The notes: generated by a model from the sequence alone, not told the origin. A stretch of 46,565 nucleotides of DNA from Lachnospiraceae bacterium (GCA_017635395.1 JAGBLN010000049.1:1-46565); one strand, 5' to 3'. Shown: positions 17,382-25,740, counted from the stretch's first letter. Made by a program: numbers and translations.

Positions 17382-18332
17382 ATGAGAAAGACTTGGAAGA
17401 AGAGGTTAGTCACAGCTATTGCAGGAATTGCATTAGCCGGGGCTATATTTATGGGCCAGACGAATGGAGTTAAGGCGGATGGTGGAGTAGACTGTGGCGC
17501 TGAAACAACTAATGGTGCAGTGGTTGAGACTTCGAACCCATCTATAACGATTAATGGGCAAGCAGTTAATGATGGCGGTATTTTTGCATGGGTAGGTCCA
17601 TATGAGGAACCGGGATTTCCGGATCTTGATGTTCCTGAAGGAAAAATACGTATTAGTTTTCGTGGTAGATTAGAATTGGCTAGTGCTCCGGCTGATGATG
17701 CCACGGTTGAGGTTTCATTTAATTGTGGGGGCGTGCTTTGCAGAATAAACAAGAGTCTTAGTGAGCTGGATACGCATGTTTTTGATGATATTGATGGTAC
17801 ATTAATTATTGATGATGATGGCGTATATGATTATAACGCTGCTGCTGACAATAATAATGCCTCTAGTTCCTCCAGTTCCTCTAGTTCATCTAGTTCCTCT
17901 AGCCATCCTGCCCATGTGCATAATATGGTTATGACAGTGATCAAGGAAGCTACAGAGAATGAGGATGGCCTGATGGCCCTTAAGTGCGACGGCAAGAAGT
18001 GCAACCTTATAGATCATTCTTCAGAGGTTGTAATTCCCAGACAGAGCGTTACTGCTAATAAGAACATGCAGCTCATAACCAATGCTAAAGCCGGTGAGCC
18101 TATCGTGCTTGATACTAAGGACAGCTATTCATTTAACCAGTATGTCATCGCTGAACTGATGAAGCGCCCTGAATGTCCTGTGACGTGGAACTTCACATAT
18201 GAGAATAAGAGTTATACGATGACTGTTCCTGCAGGGACTGACTGGACCGCGGCATTGAATGATAATGGCTGGGCAGGTTTTAAGAATGTAGCGGCACTTA
18301 ATGGTGTTAGCCTTGTAGAAAACAGCAAGTAA
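17382..18332 (+). CDS. Secreted protein with poly-Ser linker
   Basis: 316 residues. The signal peptide MRKTWKKRLVTAIAGIALAG... has a likely cut after Ala32 (GVKA-DGG). The first mature domain (about 33-155) is acidic with four Cys and no recognised fold. A run of 14 Ser (161-174) forms a linker. The next module, HVHNMVMTVIKEATENEDG followed by a Cys pair, resembles the His/Cys modules (H-x-H...EAT..EDG...C..C) seen in Firmicutes surface proteins. The C-terminal domain ends with GVSLVENSK. There is no LPXTG or lipobox, so it is either released or loosely attached. It has its own ribosome site (gaaaggaga) and terminator. Function is unknown. Confidence 0.75.
   Translation: MRKTWKKRLVTAIAGIALAGAIFMGQTNGVKADGGVDCGAETTNGAVVETSNPSITINGQAVNDGGIFAWVGPYEEPGFPDLDVPEGKIRISFRGRLELASAPADDATVEVSFNCGGVLCRINKSLSELDTHVFDDIDGTLIIDDDGVYDYNAAADNNNASSSSSSSSSSSSSSHPAHVHNMVMTVIKEATENEDGLMALKCDGKKCNLIDHSSEVVIPRQSVTANKNMQLITNAKAGEPIVLDTKDSYSFNQYVIAELMKRPECPVTWNFTYENKSYTMTVPAGTDWTAALNDNGWAGFKNVAALNGVSLVENSK
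17862..17903 (+). repeat. 9-bp imperfect tandem repeat encoding poly-Ser linker
   Basis: About 4.7 copies of TCTAGTTCC-like units encode 14 Ser in frame. The unit is a multiple of three, so copy-number change would alter linker length without breaking the frame. Confidence 0.75.
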
Positions 18333-18380
18333 ATATTATTTCAGTACTTATGCTTTAACTATAGGTTCAGAGCAAATAAT

Positions 18381-18420
18381 AAATCCCGCATCTCCTATAT
18401 TATGGATGTGCGGGATTTTT
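18381..18420 (+). terminator. Intrinsic terminator after secreted-protein gene
   Basis: aaatcccgca (18381-18390) pairs with tgcgggattt (18409-18418) and is followed by T residues. It separates the secreted-protein gene from the small membrane peptide and PBP genes. Confidence 0.85.
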
Positions 18421-18442
18421 AATAGTTTTGATATATAAAAAG

Positions 18443-18451
18443 TGATATAAT
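18443..18451 (+). promoter_or_regulatory. Extended -10 promoter element
   Basis: TGATATAAT is a perfect -10 hexamer (18446-18451) with an upstream TGn; the -35 is weak. It lies about 75 bases before the 47-residue ORF and after the terminator, so it could start a small-ORF/PBP transcript. Confidence 0.4.
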
Positions 18452-18527
18452 TCTATCTGTGGCCGGATAATACGGAAAAAACCGGTTATCAGACTGATAC
18501 TGAAGATTATTTTCAGGAGGGGTTAGA

Positions 18528-18671
18528 ATGAAAAAAACAGTTAAGAATGCTATCAAAAAAATGGTAAAGAAGCAGACTGATGCATCAATGAAGAAGATCT
18601 TTAGGATCATCGTGATCACATGTCTGTTAAATATTGGTGTTGCTATTCTTTTTAAGGCATTAAAGGACTGA
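18528..18671 (+). CDS. Small basic membrane peptide (47 aa)
   Basis: The ATG at 18528 has a strong ribosome site (caggagggg, 18513-18521). The peptide starts with a Lys-rich amphipathic stretch (MKKTVKNAIKKMVKKQ) and then has one hydrophobic segment (IFRIIVITCLLNIGVAILF), ending KALKD. It fits a single-pass inner-membrane peptide. It lies 57 bases before the PBP gene and may be co-transcribed with it. No family is recognised; the ribosome site and codon use argue that it is real. Confidence 0.55.
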   Translation: MKKTVKNAIKKMVKKQTDASMKKIFRIIVITCLLNIGVAILFKALKD

Positions 18672-18728
18672 TATCCTGATTACGAAATGCAGCCGTAACT
18701 GCTGTATGCAGTCAGCGGTCGGTTTGGT

Positions 18729-20225
18729 ATGGCTAAACGAAAAAACATTTTAGCGTTTAGCCTGTATGATTTAATGGCAAAGAAAAAAAGAAAGAAAAAG
18801 AAGAAGCCTGTTAACAGGGCGGCGGGAGTAACGGCTGCCCTTTTTTCCGTTGTTTATGTTCTGATGATACTTGCTCTGGTGTGGCACGAGACCAGGGAAA
18901 GAAACGAAGTCTATTCCAATTCTTACAACCGTAAAAGGATCGAAGTGATAGAGGCTGAGATAACCCGTGGAACCATATATGCTTCCGACGGGACTGAGCT
19001 TGCATACACTAAGGCTGATTCGGAAGGGAAAGAAACAAGGATATACCCTTATGATGACATGTTTGCTCATACGGTGGGATACAGCGCCCAGGGTGGAATG
19101 GGGCTGGAAAAGCAGATGCAGGAATACCTGATGAGTGCGGATATCAGCCTGAGCGAACGCTTAAGCAATGACCTTAAAGAATCCAAGGATCAGGGCAACA
19201 GTGTATATACATCCCTTGATCCGGCGGTCCAGCTTATCGCATATAACAGTCTGGGACAGTACAAGGGGGCAGTTATTGTTACAGAGGCAAAGACGGGCAG
19301 GATACTCGCTATGGTCTCGAAGCCCTGTTTTGACCCGAATTCCATAGAGGCGGAGTGGGACGAGATCAGCAAGGACGAGATAAACAGTCCTCTGATGAAC
19401 CGTGCTTCCCAGGGGCTTTACCCTCCGGGGTCAACATTCAAGATCATCTCTACACTTGAATATTTAAGGGAACATCCCACGGACTGGTCTAAGTATTATT
19501 ACAATTGCAGCGGAAAGATCACAAAGGGTGATACCACGATTCGTTGTTTTCATGGAACTGTCCATGGCGGTCTTGATCTTAAAGGCTCCTTTGCAAAATC
19601 CTGCAATTCTTCCTTTGCAAATATAGGCCTTGGGCTGGACAGGACAAAATTTGCACAGACTCTTGAATCTCTTATGTTTAATCAGGTCCCGCCTGTGGAT
19701 TTTGAGGCTAATCCCAGCCATATCAGCATGCGCGAGAATATGACGGAAGAAAACATCATGCAGACTGCTATCGGGCAGTCGGAAACTCTTGTAACACCTC
19801 TTCAGATGAATATGGTCACCCTGGCTATTGCAAATGACGGGGTGATGATGAAACCTTATATGGTTGACAAGGTGGTCTCATCAGACGGAAATATAATCAA
19901 GAGCTATGCACCAAAGCCACTGGGGACTGTGATGACTGCAGAGGAAGTTGCTGTAATGCGTTCCTTTATGGAAGCTGTTGTGCAGTCCGGAACAGCTACA
20001 GCTCTTAAGGGGCTGCCGTATACGGCTGCCGGAAAGACCGGTTCAGCTGAAATATCAGACAGCAGCGATATCAGTCATGCCTGGTTTACCGGCTATGCAC
20101 CGGCAGATGATCCTGTCATAGTCGTTACCGTTATAATGGAAAGAGCCGGAACAGGTGGTTCTACAGCCGTTCCTGTTGCCCAGAGGATACTTTCCGGTTA
20201 TTTCGGAAGAAGACCAAATCTTTAA
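18729..20225 (+). CDS. Class B penicillin-binding protein (PbpA/FtsI-like transpeptidase)
   Basis: 498 residues. A very basic cytoplasmic start (AKKKRKKKKKPVNR) precedes one membrane anchor (about 33-52) and then the extracellular part. The transpeptidase motifs are complete: STFK at 235-238 (nucleophile Ser235), SCN at 291-293 and KTGS at 436-439. The N-terminal region is short, like the PbpA/Rv0016c type rather than full-length PBP2 or FtsI. Class B PBPs crosslink the glycan made by a SEDS partner; the SEDS gene at 13822 is the likely one, but here three genes lie between them. The start codon has a weak ribosome site; a second ATG at 18774 is an alternative. Confidence 0.9.
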   Translation: MAKRKNILAFSLYDLMAKKKRKKKKKPVNRAAGVTAALFSVVYVLMILALVWHETRERNEVYSNSYNRKRIEVIEAEITRGTIYASDGTELAYTKADSEGKETRIYPYDDMFAHTVGYSAQGGMGLEKQMQEYLMSADISLSERLSNDLKESKDQGNSVYTSLDPAVQLIAYNSLGQYKGAVIVTEAKTGRILAMVSKPCFDPNSIEAEWDEISKDEINSPLMNRASQGLYPPGSTFKIISTLEYLREHPTDWSKYYYNCSGKITKGDTTIRCFHGTVHGGLDLKGSFAKSCNSSFANIGLGLDRTKFAQTLESLMFNQVPPVDFEANPSHISMRENMTEENIMQTAIGQSETLVTPLQMNMVTLAIANDGVMMKPYMVDKVVSSDGNIIKSYAPKPLGTVMTAEEVAVMRSFMEAVVQSGTATALKGLPYTAAGKTGSAEISDSSDISHAWFTGYAPADDPVIVVTVIMERAGTGGSTAVPVAQRILSGYFGRRPNL

Positions 20226-20256
20226 CTTTTTATCAAGGCATATCTTTTTATAGCGT

Positions 20257-20285
20257 TTGCAAAATCAACATAAATATCATATAAT
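20257..20285 (+). promoter_or_regulatory. Promoter of the NUDIX-ytfJ operon
   Basis: TTGCAA (20257-20262), a 17-bp spacer and TATAAT (20280-20285) form a good sigma-A promoter about 45 bases before the NUDIX gene. Confidence 0.65.
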
Positions 20286-20330
20286 TTAGAGTGGTTTTGC
20301 GTTTTTACACATCGAAAGGGGTTGACATCA

Positions 20331-20771
20331 TTGATAGAAGCAGTCAGCTGTGGCGGTGTGGTTATTTTTCGGGGCAAGATCCTTCTGCTGTATAAGAATT
20401 TCAGGAACAGGTATGAAGGATGGGTTTTGCCCAAAGGCACTGTTGAGCCGGGGGAAGAATATCCGCAGACGGCGCTCAGGGAAGTAAGTGAAGAATCAGG
20501 GGCGAAAGCATCCATAGTTACATATCTTGGAAAGACGGGCTACACTTTTTATGTGCCGGAGGATGTGGTAAATAAAGAGGTACACTGGTACCTGATGAAG
20601 GGATGCAATTATTACAGCAAGCCCCAGCGGGAAGAGTATTTTGTGGATTCCGGATATTATAAGTACCACGAGGCAATTCACCTGCTTAAATTTGCGAATG
20701 AGAAGACCATACTTGAACGGGCATACGGTACTTATCAGAATTTATATCGCAGCAGACTGTGGGGAGTATGA
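20331..20771 (+). CDS. NUDIX hydrolase
   Basis: 146 residues from a TTG start at 20331, about 9 bases after aaagggg; a TTG at 20322 is the alternative but sits directly on the ribosome site. The NUDIX box is complete: G-x5-E-x7-REVSEESGA, read in GTVEPGEEYPQTALREVSEE. These enzymes hydrolyse nucleoside diphosphate-linked compounds with Mg2+. The FRNRYEGWVLPKG lead-in is common among the Ap4A/8-oxo-dGTP-type and RNA-cap-type members, but the substrate is not settled. The next gene starts immediately after its stop codon. Confidence 0.88.
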   Translation: MIEAVSCGGVVIFRGKILLLYKNFRNRYEGWVLPKGTVEPGEEYPQTALREVSEESGAKASIVTYLGKTGYTFYVPEDVVNKEVHWYLMKGCNYYSKPQREEYFVDSGYYKYHEAIHLLKFANEKTILERAYGTYQNLYRSRLWGV

Positions 20772-21044
20772 ATGATAGAGTTCGAAAAGGCATTATATAC
20801 GAGTCCTTATGTTACATCCCACAGGAAAGATATATGTGACAGGCTTAAAAGGGGTGAAATGGTTCTTGGTTATTTTGCCCTTTACCTTAATCCTGAGACA
20901 GGAATGCCTGAATTTATTCCGTCTTATATGCTGCATGCAAAGTACTTTAAGCGGCAGAAGATAAGGATAATCGGTCTTGCTGAGAATTACGACTACGCGC
21001 TGCGCTATCTGGCACATGCTGCAGGCAGGCGGTACGGGAAATGA
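20772..21044 (+). CDS. Small conserved-looking hypothetical protein (90 aa)
   Basis: 90 residues starting directly after the NUDIX stop codon. It is soluble and basic at the C-terminus (YLAHAAGRRYGK), with MVLGYFALYLNPETGMPEF in the middle. I do not recognise a domain. Tight packing (0 bases to the previous gene, a 4-base ATGA overlap with the next) argues for a real gene translated within the operon. Confidence 0.65.
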   Translation: MIEFEKALYTSPYVTSHRKDICDRLKRGEMVLGYFALYLNPETGMPEFIPSYMLHAKYFKRQKIRIIGLAENYDYALRYLAHAAGRRYGK

Positions 21045-22042
21045 TGACATTTCTTGAAGTATTAAAGATAATCGGCATAGTACTGCTGGTCCTGGTGGTG
21101 TTTATTGTGGCGCTGCTGATCGCAATTGTTCTGGTGACCTGTTTCTGGCCATTCGGATACGAGCTTATAGTCACGAAGCACGATGCTTTTGATGCACTGG
21201 CCAGGGTACATTGGATTTTCCGGATACTGAAGATTGATGTCTGGTACGAGGACGGGCTGCAGGCCCAGGCCAAGGTCTTCGGCAAAGTCGTGTATGACCT
21301 GAATGCCGAGGATGAAGCGGCAGAGCCGGAGTCAGACGATGCTGCGGAGCCGGTTTCGGATAACAGCAGTACGGCAGCTGCCACAGAGGATAAAGCAGGA
21401 CCTGTTTCTGCAGAAGAACCTGAAAAAAGCCTGCTGGCTGAAAAAGAACAGCCTGAGCGTATAGCAGCAGAGCCGGATAAAAAAACTAAAGAAAAATCAA
21501 AAAGAAAAAGAAGGGCGAGAAAGAAAAGCTTTGGCAGAAAGCTTGATGAGTTCTTTAATAAGATCGATACAAAGATTGACGAGGCCCTGGATTTTCTCAT
21601 CGACCTGCCGGAAAAGGCGGACGGACTAGTAGATAAGGCCGTAGGCAAGGCAGATGAGATAATCGAAACTATAGAATATTATTCGAGGCTTATGACCAGC
21701 AGCGGCACAGAATATGTATGGGAAGTGACCAAGAAAAGATTTGGTGCCATACTTAAGCAGTTCATTCCGACCAGGCTGGACTTAAAGCTTGATTACCGTA
21801 ATGATGATCCCTGCAGTGTAGTAAAGGTCTGGCAGTATTACGCATTATCGCTTCCGATAATCGACATGATACCCGGCAAGGTGGAGGTTTCGTCGGAACA
21901 GACGGAAGAGAACAGCTATGAGCTTGATACAAAGGTAAGCGGTAGGTTTTATCTGGGTCCCATATTATGGCATGCCGGAATATGGTATATGGATAAGAAG
22001 GTTAGAGGTTTCATAAGACGCGCAAAGCGGGAGGGAAAATAA
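21041..22042 (+). CDS. DUF2953 (YtfI-like) membrane protein
   Basis: 333 residues. A single N-terminal membrane helix (about 8-37) is followed by a strand-rich start of the family domain, then a low-complexity Ala/Glu/Asp region (about 88-145) that changes to a Lys/Arg-rich patch (KTKEKSKRKRRARKKSF). The C-terminal half returns to the family pattern (FIPTRLDLKLDYRNDDPCS, SGRFYLGPILWHAGIWY). In Bacillus the DUF2953 protein YtfI is encoded next to YtfJ, exactly as here, so the pairing supports the call. It overlaps the previous gene by 4 bases and abuts ytfJ. The molecular role is unknown. Confidence 0.8.
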   Translation: MMTFLEVLKIIGIVLLVLVVFIVALLIAIVLVTCFWPFGYELIVTKHDAFDALARVHWIFRILKIDVWYEDGLQAQAKVFGKVVYDLNAEDEAAEPESDDAAEPVSDNSSTAAATEDKAGPVSAEEPEKSLLAEKEQPERIAAEPDKKTKEKSKRKRRARKKSFGRKLDEFFNKIDTKIDEALDFLIDLPEKADGLVDKAVGKADEIIETIEYYSRLMTSSGTEYVWEVTKKRFGAILKQFIPTRLDLKLDYRNDDPCSVVKVWQYYALSLPIIDMIPGKVEVSSEQTEENSYELDTKVSGRFYLGPILWHAGIWYMDKKVRGFIRRAKREGK

Positions 22043-22462
22043 ATGGCTGAAAACAATGTTTCAAATGTAATGGATTCCCTGATGAAGGATATGGATCATC
22101 TTGTTGGTTCCAAGACTGTAATCGGCGAGCCGACCATAGTAGGTGATACCACATTTATTCCTTTGGTGGATGTGTCCTTCGGTGTGGCTGCAGGTGCTGT
22201 AAGCCGCGATAAGAAAAACGGCGGTGCAGGCGGTCTGAGTGCTAAGATGACGCCTTCTGCAGTGCTGGTTATCCAGAACGGACATTCAAGGCTTATCAGT
22301 GTAAAGAACTCTGATTATGTAACTAAGATAATCGAAATGGTTCCTGAAGCCATAGATGCTATAAAAGCAAAAGTGGCAGTTAAGACTGACAAGGAAGAGG
22401 CTGTAAAGAACGCTTTTCCTGAAGGAACGGATCCTGTAAAAAAAGACCTTGATACTATCTAA
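22043..22462 (+). CDS. ytfJ: GerW/YtfJ family protein
   Basis: 139 residues. The pattern MDSLMKDMDHLVGSKTVIGEPTIV, TTFIPLVDVSFG..AG and a Gly-rich turn (GGAGGLSAKMTPSAVLVI) are typical of the YtfJ (GerW) family. In Bacillus it is needed for spore germination, but the family is also common in non-sporulating Lachnospiraceae, so sporulation should not be inferred from it. It starts directly after the DUF2953 gene. The C-terminus (KTDKEEAVKNAFPEGTDPVKKDL) is charged and probably flexible. Confidence 0.88.
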   Translation: MAENNVSNVMDSLMKDMDHLVGSKTVIGEPTIVGDTTFIPLVDVSFGVAAGAVSRDKKNGGAGGLSAKMTPSAVLVIQNGHSRLISVKNSDYVTKIIEMVPEAIDAIKAKVAVKTDKEEAVKNAFPEGTDPVKKDLDTI

Positions 22463-22512
22463 ATCATTTTAATTCTGTCGTTTGTTGCGTCGTTTTTCTG
22501 CTATAAGCGGAG

Positions 22513-23133
22513 ATGAAGGCTGGTCAGGAAATAATGTCGGATTTTGATAAAGAGATAAACGATATCACTACCAATCAAGAGCTGGATGACATGAAGCGCA
22601 GGCTTTTCAAGGAAAAGGTCAGTTTATCTGCGGAGAAAAACGAGCTCCAGGCACAGAAGGATGAGCTGAAAGCACAGCACAAGGCTCTCATGCAGGAACG
22701 CAAGCAGCTGGAGAGAGAGACCAGGCAGCTCTCCATAAAGATGAATGAGCTGAAGGAATCCGCTGAATTTGAACGCAGGCGTCTCAAAGAGGACGAGGAT
22801 CTTCTGACTCGTAAAAAAAGTCTTATAGAAAATGCTTATAAGAACATGGAGCAGGATAAAAAGAATATCCGGCGTGAATATGAGCACATAGAGCGGACAA
22901 GGGAGAGTCTTAGACGCGCAGAACAGATCCGCAATGAAAGAAAAGAAGTCTATGCAACCGGGCTGTTTTTTAGGGGAGTAAATAATCCCATAGCTTTGAA
23001 GAAAAGATATAAGGATCTGATGAAGATCTATCATCCCGACAATATCAGCGGGGATCCCGAGATAATACTCAAGATAAAAGAAGAATATGAAGAACTCTGC
23101 CTTCAGTTCGGAATGAGTGGAAGAAGGGCATAA
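22513..23133 (+). CDS. Coiled-coil protein with C-terminal J-domain
   Basis: 206 residues. Residues about 10-140 form a charged coiled coil (KNELQAQKDELKAQHKALMQERKQ...). The C-terminal 55 residues (NNPIALKKRYKDLMKIYHPDN...) match a J-domain, with the HPD tripeptide intact, so it could stimulate an Hsp70 (DnaK) ATPase. The J-domain is at the C-terminus, unlike DnaJ itself. The ATG at 22534 is an alternative start. It is the last gene of the operon and ends at a bidirectional terminator. Confidence 0.7.
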   Translation: MKAGQEIMSDFDKEINDITTNQELDDMKRRLFKEKVSLSAEKNELQAQKDELKAQHKALMQERKQLERETRQLSIKMNELKESAEFERRRLKEDEDLLTRKKSLIENAYKNMEQDKKNIRREYEHIERTRESLRRAEQIRNERKEVYATGLFFRGVNNPIALKKRYKDLMKIYHPDNISGDPEIILKIKEEYEELCLQFGMSGRRA

Positions 23134-23134
23134 A

Positions 23135-23161
23135 AAAATCACATCGCAATGATGTGATTTT
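23135..23161. terminator. Bidirectional terminator between J-domain gene and rpmB
   Basis: aaaatcacatc (23135-23145), loop gcaat, gatgtgatttt (23151-23161). The T-run on the minus strand (complement of 23132-23138) and the T-rich plus side let it serve both convergent genes. Confidence 0.85.
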
Positions 23162-23189
23162 CTTTTGCTGATTTAATAGAAATCGCTAA

Positions 23190-23375
23190 TTATGCTCTCT
23201 CAACAGCACCGCTCTTTAAGCAGGTAGTGCATACATGCAGATGCTTGGGAGTTCCGTTAACGACACACTTTACATTCTTTATGTTTGCATTCCATATATG
23301 ATTTGATCTTCTATGAGAATGGCTGACATTGTTGCCGAAATGCTTTCCCTTGCCGCAGATATCACATTTTGCCAT
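23190..23375 (-). CDS. rpmB: 50S ribosomal protein L28
   Basis: 61 residues, the usual length. The protein starts MAKCDICGKGKHFGNNVSHS and contains HRRSNHIWNANI and KHLHVCTTCLKSG; the two CxxC pairs show the zinc-binding form of L28. A strong ribosome site (gggaggtg on the minus strand) precedes the ATG. It stands alone, convergent to the J-domain gene and divergent from asp23. Confidence 0.96.
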   Translation of the reverse strand: MAKCDICGKGKHFGNNVSHSHRRSNHIWNANIKNVKCVVNGTPKHLHVCTTCLKSGAVERA

Positions 23376-23464
23376 GGCCTTTACACCTCCCTTTTGGATC
23401 TTTCCGGATTATTTCCGGCTTTTAATCAACAAAGCCCTGTGCGGCACTTACCGCAACGAAACTT

Positions 23465-23493
23465 ATTTTAACAGATGCAATTATGATTTGCAA
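23465..23493 (-). promoter_or_regulatory. Promoter of rpmB
   Basis: On the minus strand TTGCAA (plus 23488-23493), a 17-bp spacer and TAAAAT (plus 23465-23470). It points at rpmB with a leader of about 80 nt. Confidence 0.55.
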
Positions 23494-23506
23494 GAGTTTT
23501 TTTTGA

Positions 23507-23535
23507 TTGCATTGATAACATAAATTAGATATAAT
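23507..23535 (+). promoter_or_regulatory. Promoter of asp23-yloV
   Basis: TTGCAT (23507-23512), a 17-bp spacer and TATAAT (23530-23535). It diverges from the rpmB promoter in the 215-base intergenic region. Confidence 0.6.
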
Positions 23536-23590
23536 CAGACATAGTGTTTTACAGACGGATCACGCTATTCTTTGGCAAAGGAGGTTTTGC

Positions 23591-23947
23591 ATGAAGAGTT
23601 CCATAGATACACATATGGGCAGCATCAGGATCAATGATGATGTGATCGCCCAGTACGCAGGTACGGTCGCAAATGAGTGCTTCGGCATTGTGGGTATGGC
23701 GAGCGTTAATGTAAAGGAAGATTTAGTCCGTATTTTAAAGAAGGATAATGTTAACCGCGGTATCACGGTTAAGAACGAGGGGGGGAAGCTTGTTCTTGAT
23801 TTTCATGTGATAGTTGCTTATGGAGTGAATATACCGGCTGTCACAGAGAACCTTGTGAACAATGTTCGATATAAAGTTGAGGAATACACCGGTCTTGAGG
23901 TCGTAAAGATCAATATTTATGTCGAAGGCGTTCGAGTGATTGATTAA
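23591..23947 (+). CDS. Asp23/Gls24 family envelope stress protein (YloU-like)
   Basis: 118 residues. The single Asp23 domain runs MGSIRINDDVIAQYAGTVANECFGIVGMA to YKVEEYTGLEVVKINIYVEGV. Members are small, abundant proteins linked to envelope homeostasis. It sits directly before a YloV-type kinase gene, the same order (yloU-yloV-recG) as in Bacillus. The Shine-Dalgarno site aaggaggt precedes the ATG. Confidence 0.92.
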   Translation: MKSSIDTHMGSIRINDDVIAQYAGTVANECFGIVGMASVNVKEDLVRILKKDNVNRGITVKNEGGKLVLDFHVIVAYGVNIPAVTENLVNNVRYKVEEYTGLEVVKINIYVEGVRVID

Positions 23948-23963
23948 GGAGGAGTGACTTAAA

Positions 23964-25667
23964 GTGGCTACTACTGTTTTAACCCCGCAGCAGATGTGCA
24001 CCATGTTCCTTGCGGGTGCAAAAGAGCTTGAGGCTCACAAAGACCATATCAATGAATTGAATGTTTTCCCTGTGCCTGACGGCGATACAGGTATGAACAT
24101 GACGCTGACCATAATGTCGGCAGCTAAGGAAGTATATGCATTAAAAGATCCTAATATGCAGGATTTTTGCAAGGCAGTTTCTTCGGGATCCCTTCGTGGC
24201 GCCAGAGGCAATTCCGGCGTTATCTTAAGCCAGCTTTTCAGAGGTTTTACCAAGGTTGCAAAGACTTACGAAGAGCTGGATGCCGCAGTTATTGCTGCCG
24301 GCTGTGAAAAGGCTACCGAGACTGCTTATAAAGCTGTAATGCAGCCCAAAGAAGGTACCATACTTACTGTTGCCAAAGCTGTTTCAGAAAAAGCTACAGC
24401 ATGTGTACGCAAGGGTGAGACTGATATAGAAGTTATACTTACGGAGCTTATTGCCAGTGCAAAGGTTGCACTGGATAAGACACCGGAGCTTTTACCTGTG
24501 CTTAAAGAGGCCGGTGTTGTTGACTCCGGCGGTGCAGGTCTTGTCTGCGTGCTGGAAGGAATTCTTGCAGGTCTTCAGGGAAAAGGAATTGCGTTTACTA
24601 CAGAAGCTGCCGAAGGCGAAAAGAATGCTGAATCAGAAAAGCGTGCTGCAGAAAAATACAAGTTCTTATATCATACTTCGATCGCCATGCTTCTTGATAA
24701 GGAAATGAACCATCATGAAGAGGCTACCATGAAGAAGTATATAGACGCAGTGGGAGATACCTGTGCATATACTATAGAGGGCCGCATAGTAAATATGTCA
24801 CTTAATACCAATGATCCCGGCATGGTGATCCAGAAGGCTCTTAAGTATGGTGAGCTTATAGATGTAGTGGTTGAAAACAGGCGTCAGAAAAAATCCGATA
24901 AGACTAAGGCTGCAGTAAAAGCAGAAGTAAAGGAAGAAAAAGCTGAAGCCGAAAAGACTGAAGAGGCTGCACAGAACCGTGTGATCGATGTTTCGGCAGG
25001 AATTTCAAAGGACAACGGCTTTGTACAGATTTCCGTAGGTGACGGAATGACTGAGATTTTCAAGACTCTCGGTGTGGATGTCATCGTTGAGGGCGGACAG
25101 ACTATGAATCCCAGTACCGAGGATATCCTGAAGGCTGTGGAAATCGTAAAGGCTCCCATAGTTTATGTCTTCCCGAATAATAAGAATGTAATAATGGCTG
25201 CTGAACAGGCTGCAAAGATCAGCAAGGAAAAGCAGGTTGTGGTTGTTCCTACCAAGACTGTTACCCAGGGAATCACCGCAATGATATCCTATGTGGAAGG
25301 TGCATCCATAGAAGAAAATAAGGAAGCAATGCTTGCTGACATACAGAATGTAAAGACCGGTGAGGTGACATATTCCGTAAGGGATACTTCCATTGACGGA
25401 ACAGAGATCCACCAGGGCGATTACATGGGAATCGGTGACAAGGGAATACTTTCCGTCGGCAAGGATATAAGCGAAGTCATCGTAGAGATGCTCGACAAGA
25501 TGGAGACTGCGGATGCAGAGGTTGTCAGCATCTACTACGGCAAGGATGTAACAGAAGAAGATGCAAATAAGATAAAGGATCTGGCTGAGTCAAAGTATCC
25601 TGATGTTGATGTAGAGCTTGCATACGGCGGACAGCCGATCTATTACTACATTATTTCGGCAGAATAA
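23964..25667 (+). CDS. DhaL/DegV-type kinase, YloV (FakA-like fatty acid kinase)
   Basis: 567 residues, GTG start with a taaggagg site. The N-terminal DhaL domain (about 1-205) has FPVPDGDTGMNM at 35-46, where Asp39 and Asp41 bind Mg-ATP, plus SLRGARGNSGVILSQ and DSGGAGL. A middle domain (about 230-310) follows. A Lys/Glu/Ala linker (about 309-345) connects to the C-terminal DegV-like domain (SVGDGMTEIFKTLGVD, GGQTMNPSTEDI). In Staphylococcus the homologue FakA phosphorylates fatty acids bound to FakB proteins; that function is likely but inferred here. It is 16 bases after asp23. Confidence 0.88.
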   Translation: MATTVLTPQQMCTMFLAGAKELEAHKDHINELNVFPVPDGDTGMNMTLTIMSAAKEVYALKDPNMQDFCKAVSSGSLRGARGNSGVILSQLFRGFTKVAKTYEELDAAVIAAGCEKATETAYKAVMQPKEGTILTVAKAVSEKATACVRKGETDIEVILTELIASAKVALDKTPELLPVLKEAGVVDSGGAGLVCVLEGILAGLQGKGIAFTTEAAEGEKNAESEKRAAEKYKFLYHTSIAMLLDKEMNHHEEATMKKYIDAVGDTCAYTIEGRIVNMSLNTNDPGMVIQKALKYGELIDVVVENRRQKKSDKTKAAVKAEVKEEKAEAEKTEEAAQNRVIDVSAGISKDNGFVQISVGDGMTEIFKTLGVDVIVEGGQTMNPSTEDILKAVEIVKAPIVYVFPNNKNVIMAAEQAAKISKEKQVVVVPTKTVTQGITAMISYVEGASIEENKEAMLADIQNVKTGEVTYSVRDTSIDGTEIHQGDYMGIGDKGILSVGKDISEVIVEMLDKMETADAEVVSIYYGKDVTEEDANKIKDLAESKYPDVDVELAYGGQPIYYYIISAE

Positions 25668-25702
25668 GGCTTATAAGCATGGAATGTTATTTATGACACT
25701 GA

Positions 25703-25728
25703 AAGCCCCGCTGTAATCAGCGGGGCTT
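25703..25728 (+). terminator. Strong hairpin between yloV and recG
   Basis: aagccccgctg (25703-25713), loop taat, cagcggggctt (25718-25728) is an 11-bp perfect stem. It lacks a T-run, so termination would be inefficient; it also sits within 12 bases of the recG start and could limit ribosome access. Confidence 0.6.
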
Positions 25729-25740
25729 ATGTTAATCAGT

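Noticed and set aside
22043-22462. Sporulation as a trait of the organism from YtfJ
   Set aside because: YtfJ/GerW homologues are kept in many non-sporulating Clostridia, so the gene alone does not show sporulation.
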